Shown here: positions 60,252 to 64,000 of the stretch, one piece after another
Position numbering within the stretch: position 1 is the stretch's first letter
Layout: every line of letters begins with the position of its first letter
Made by a program: the position numbers and the translations under genes
Assembly (NCBI GenBank): GCA_021234155.1
Contig: JAJEKV010000056.1
Coordinates: 5,828,932-5,892,931, forward strand
DNA length: 64,000 nucleotides
Reading direction: 5' to 3'
Source: Isoetes taiwanensis
Taxonomy: Eukaryota > Streptophyta > Lycopodiopsida > Isoetales > Isoetaceae
Notes under the pieces: generated by a model
Seen by the model: only the letters and a program-made list of their open reading frames with translations
Database searches by the model: none
What the model was told of the DNA's origin: nothing

Positions 60252-63200
60252 GTGTTGTATGCTGGTAAGGCCAAGAAAAAGGGAAACTTCAAAGAAAAAA
60301 GAGGTCCATGCTACAGTTGTAATAAGTATGGACACCTTAAGGCTGAATGTCCTAATGCAGGGAAAAGCATTCGATGCTTTAACTGTGATGGCAAAGGCCA
60401 CATGGCAGCAAGTTGTCCCAGTCCAAAGGGGACTTCTGAAAAGGGAAAAAGCAAGGAGAGATACTCAAATAATCGAGGCTCCTTTGTCAAAACAAATAGT
60501 GGTGTGAGAGGAAGAAACCTCGAGATGAACATTGTGGAAGCCAATTCAAGTGAAGAGGATGAAACTGATGAAACAACAGAGGTAAGATCTGGTCAGATTT
60601 GTTCTGTTTCTAATGAGTTAACCAAGAACTATAACAAGTTTATGATTTTAGATTCGGGAGCTGAAAAAACAGTGACATGTGACTCAAGGTTGCTCAAAGA
60701 ATGTAAGGGAGCTGGAGCTGGTCATATGCAATTAGGTGATGGTGCTTTGCAAAAAATCGAAGACTCAGGAGTGTTAGAACTGTTTGATCTAGATGGGAAA
60801 GCTCTTAAGCTTAGAGATGTGCTTTGTGTGCCAGGACTTGTAAGGAACTTGATTTCCATTTGCCAATTAGTTGACCTTGGATATAAGGTGGTCTTTGAAA
60901 GACTTGATTGTAAAATCTTTCTCAATAATGAAATAAAATTTATTGGCAAAGGAGTTGGCAATTTGTTTGGCCTTGAATATGAGCAACCTGTAAGTCTGAA
61001 CAATGTTGAATGTGCTACAATTAAAACTTGGCATACACGGTTGTGTCCTACAAATGCTGCAAATATAGAGCTATTAGCAAAAAAGGGATTGTTGTCTGCA
61101 ATCAAGGAACAAAGGGCAAACTGGTTGTGTGGAGGATGCATGCTTGGCAAGCAGGCAAGGTTACCCTTCAGAAGAACATTCAAAAGGGCAAAGGGATTAT
61201 TGGATCTGGTTCACACAGATCTCTGTGGACCTTTGAACATAACTAGTATGGCAAGAAACAGATTTTTCATGACATTTATTGATGATTTTAGCAGGAGAAC
61301 GAAATGTTATCTTTTGAAGACCAAAGATCAAGCTTTTGAAGCTCTAAAAATGTTTGTAGCAGAAGCTCAACTGGAGACAGGAAGAAAGGTCAAATGCATA
61401 AGATCTGACAGAGGAGGTGAGTATTTGTCAAGTGAATTCAAAACATTTTGTGCTAACCGTGGAATTAGGAGACAATTAACCTGCAGATATTCCCCCCAAC
61501 AAAATGGAGTGGCTGAGAGAAAGAACAGGACTTTGCTTAATGCTGTGAGATCCATGTTGAAGTTTTCCGGATTACCTAATTATGTATGGGATGAAGCTTT
61601 AAGGACTGCTGTATTTGTTCAAAATATTCTGCCTACATCTAGTATTAAGGGTGGAATACCAGAGATGTTTTGGACAGGGAAAACTCCAAGTTACAATGAG
61701 TTGAGGGCATATGGCTGCCTGGCTTATGTTCATGTTCCAGAGCAATTAAGGCAAAAATTGGATGACAGAGCATATATCTCCTACTTGGTAGGATATGATT
61801 CAAATTCGAAGGGGTACAGATTGTATGATCCAGCTCAAAGAAAAATACTAGTGAGCAGAGATGTTGTCTTTAATGAAGAAGAATTCTACAAAAGGATTCC
61901 TAAGGTTAATACCTATGACATGGCTGAAAAGGAGGAGAAAAATGAGATCAGAGAAATTCCCAAGGAAATAAAAAAGGCAGAAGATAAAATAAGTTTTTTG
62001 GATGACTCGAGTGATGTTGAAGAGGATAATATGGAAGCTGCTATTGAAGATAGTAGTAATAAACAAGTTGGTGATGCTGGACAAGTTGATGATGCTGGAC
62101 CCAAGAATACTCCAATCATAGCACAAGATCTTCCCATTGATCAACCTGCAAGAAAAGGTAGAAGAACTGAAGCACAAATTCTGAGAGAGGAAAACAAATC
62201 GATGCTTGAAAAACTTGGAAGAGATGAACATGGGAAAAGTAGAAGGCTGCATGCATATGAGCTAGAAGTTCATAATATCTTTGATATTTTGCTGTTAGAA
62301 AATATAGCAGTACCAAAGAGTTATCTGGAGGCTATAAATAGTAGAGATTCGAATTTTTGACTGGAAGCAATGCAAGATGAAATGGATGCTTTCAAAAGAA
62401 CAGAGACTTATGAAGTAGTTGACAGACCTGAAGGAAAGAATGTAACAGGAAGTAAGTGGATTTTTAGAATAAAGCCAAGCAATGATGGCAGACTAAAGAA
62501 ATTCAAGGCAAGATTAGTTGCCCAGGGCTTTACTCAAAAAAGGGGACAGGACTTTGATGAGACATTCTCACCATTAGTCAAACTAAACAGCTTGAGGATT
62601 TTGTTAGCCATGGCTAATGCACATGACCTTGAATTACATCATATGAACGTGAGCACTGCCTTTCTAAATGCAAAACTTGAAGAAGAGATATATCTTAAGC
62701 AAGCTCCAGGTTTTGAAATAGGTGAAGGGAAGGTCTGGAAGCTGAAGAGAGTTGTATATGGTCTAAAACAGTCGCCTCGTGAATGGTACAAATGCATGAA
62801 TAATTACTTGCAAGAGCAAGGGTTTCAGAAGTTGAAATGTGATGGGAATTTATATAAATACAAAGCTGGAAAAGATTGGTGTATGATAGCTTTGTATGTG
62901 GACGATAATATAATGGTAGCAAATGGGAAAAATATATTGGAGCACTGTAAAGGTTTGCTGAATAAACGCTTTAAGATGACGGATCTTGGGGAATTAAAAA
63001 GATTTTTGGGAATAGAGGTATTGAGGGATAGAAAAAACAAAACTATAGCATTGAGCCAAAGAGGGCAGATTGAAAATATGCTTGAGAAGTTTGGAATGAA
63101 GAACTGCAATGTGGCTACCACTCCAATGATCTCTGGACTCAAAATATCAAAGCACTTGTGTCCACAAAGTGAAGAAGAAAGAAAACAAATGGAAGATGTA

Positions 63201-63875
63201 CCATATATGTCTTTAATAGGATGTTTATCATATGTAGCCAATTGTACCAGACCTGATATAAGATTTGCAGTAAATATGCTGAGCAGATACAATCATAACC
63301 CTGGACGGACGCATTGGATTGCAGCTAAGAGAATATTAAGGTATTTGAAAGGCACAATGGACTTTGGGATAAAATATAATTCAGATGACATGATTCTCAA
63401 AGCATTTTGTGATGCCGACTGGGGAGGGGATTTAGATCAGAGGAAATCTACCTCAGGATACATAACACTACTTGAAGGTGCACCAGTGTCATGGAAATGT
63501 AAAAAGCAAGACAACATAGCTCTATCAACTGCAGAAGCAGAATATAACTCAGCTTGCTTGATTGCTAAAAAGATTGTATGGGAAAGAAGACTTTTGAATG
63601 AGTTAGGATGCTGCCAAAGTTTGCCAACAATCTTGTTCTGTGATAGTACGAGCTGCATAGCAATGACTAAAAATCCTGTTCTTCATGAAAGAACAAAACA
63701 TATTGAATTGGAGTTACACTTTATCAGAGATTTGGTCTCTCAAAAGGTGTTGCAGTTAACTTATATACAGTCTGATGAACAATTAGCAGACATACCGACC
63801 AAAGCTTTGCCTGTTAGCATATTTGAAAAAAACAGAAGTGCTATACAGTGCTGCAAGTCAGGAAATATTACATGA
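60252..63875 (+). pseudogene. Ty1/copia pol: zinc knuckles, PR, IN, RT-RNase H
   Basis: One frame with a single TGA at 62358-62360. Order: two CCHC knuckles (C-Y-S-C-N-K-Y-G-H...C and C-F-N-C-D-G-K-G-H...C, about 60309-60420); protease L-D-S-G-A near 60650; pre-integrase W-H-T-R-L...C-x2-C; integrase with H-T-D-L-C-G-P, R-S-D-R-G-G-E-Y and Q-N-G-V-A-E-R; RT from 62370 with K-A-R-L-V-A-Q-G-F-T, then M-N-V-S-T-A-F-L-N, where Asn replaces the usual catalytic Asp; Y-V-D-D-N near 62895; RNase H C-D-A-D-W-G-G-D and S-T-A-E-A-E-Y; and H-I-E-L-E-L-H-F-I near the end. The TGA sits where copia proteins usually have Trp. The enzyme set is complete but disabled by the TGA and the Asp-to-Asn change. Confidence 0.93.
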
Positions 63876-63885
63876 AGGGGAAGTA
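63874..63885 (+). other. Polypurine tract of copia element
   Basis: GAAGGGGAAGTA directly before the 3' LTR (the pol stop overlaps its first bases). Confidence 0.85.
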
Positions 63886-64000
63886 TGTGGGAAAAGAAGG
63901 GAGATCATGTAATATTGATGCAATGGTGTAGCTCCATTGATGATCTAAGATAAGATCATAATCCTTAGACGAACCAGTTGGGAAATCAAACCTTTAAACT
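63886..64000 (+). mobile_element. Ty1/copia 3' LTR (cut by window edge)
   Basis: First 115 bp of the 3' LTR, starting TGTGGGAAAAGAAGG. It differs from the 5' LTR only at the fifth base (G for A). The rest is outside the window. Confidence 0.95.

Overview
The window looks like transposon-dense, non-coding nuclear DNA from a land plant. The grounds are a WRKY zinc-finger half-exon, a Ty1/copia element primed by initiator-methionine tRNA (PBS TGGTATCAGAGC), a Ty3 chromovirus with an integrase chromodomain, PIF/Harbinger genes, and abundant LINEs. A large seed-free vascular plant genome (for example a fern) would fit, but the species is a guess. No complete host gene is visible; the only host-like pieces are a PfkB-kinase exon (2.2-2.4 kb, minus strand) and a WRKY exon (52.6 kb, plus strand).

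Layout. 1-3.4 kb: unique-looking DNA with the PfkB exon and a MITE with 51-bp inverted ends and a 9-bp target duplication. 3.46-11.3 kb: a rearranged cluster of Ty3 chromovirus pieces (three LTRs, gag, PR-RT-RNaseH-IN-chromodomain) in opposing orientations, with an L1-type RT fragment. 11.5-20.5 kb: two LINEs on the minus strand (LINE-1, LINE-2); LINE-2 carries an 824-bp hAT MITE with an 8-bp target duplication. 20.5-25.5 kb: a decayed PIF/Harbinger gene pair (Myb-like ORF on plus, DDE transposase on minus) between two GA-rich direct repeats. 26.7-36.6 kb: LINE-3, LINE-4E (split by a different LINE, LINE-6), LINE-F and a tRNA-derived SINE, all on the minus strand and separated by (CT)n/(GA)n tracts. 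36.6-48.2 kb: AT-rich DNA without recognisable genes, mostly a 6.2-kb insertion with degenerate ~90-bp terminal inverted repeats that landed in a ~140-bp tandem repeat and contains two head-to-tail inner units with their own 15-bp inverted ends. 48.2-52.3 kb: a broken DUF7869-type gene split by an L1 3' fragment. 52.6-58.7 kb: WRKY half-exon, tandem repeats, LINE-G and a degenerate minisatellite. 59-64 kb: a young but defective Ty1/copia element running off the window edge.

The most interesting signal is the LINE family that fills the minus strand from 11 to 36 kb. Its copies abut (CT)n tracts at their 3' ends and at most 5' (often truncated) ends, always in the same strand polarity. They end in a conserved nested stem-loop with base-pair-preserving changes followed by ATTTC-like pentamers instead of poly(A). 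In all three copies where the junction survives, ORF1 and ORF2 lie in one frame separated by a single TAG. A tRNA-derived SINE in the same (CT)n array shares the last bases of the LINE tail. Together this suggests a microsatellite-targeted LINE/SINE pair. All comparisons were made by eye on this window; no database search was run.
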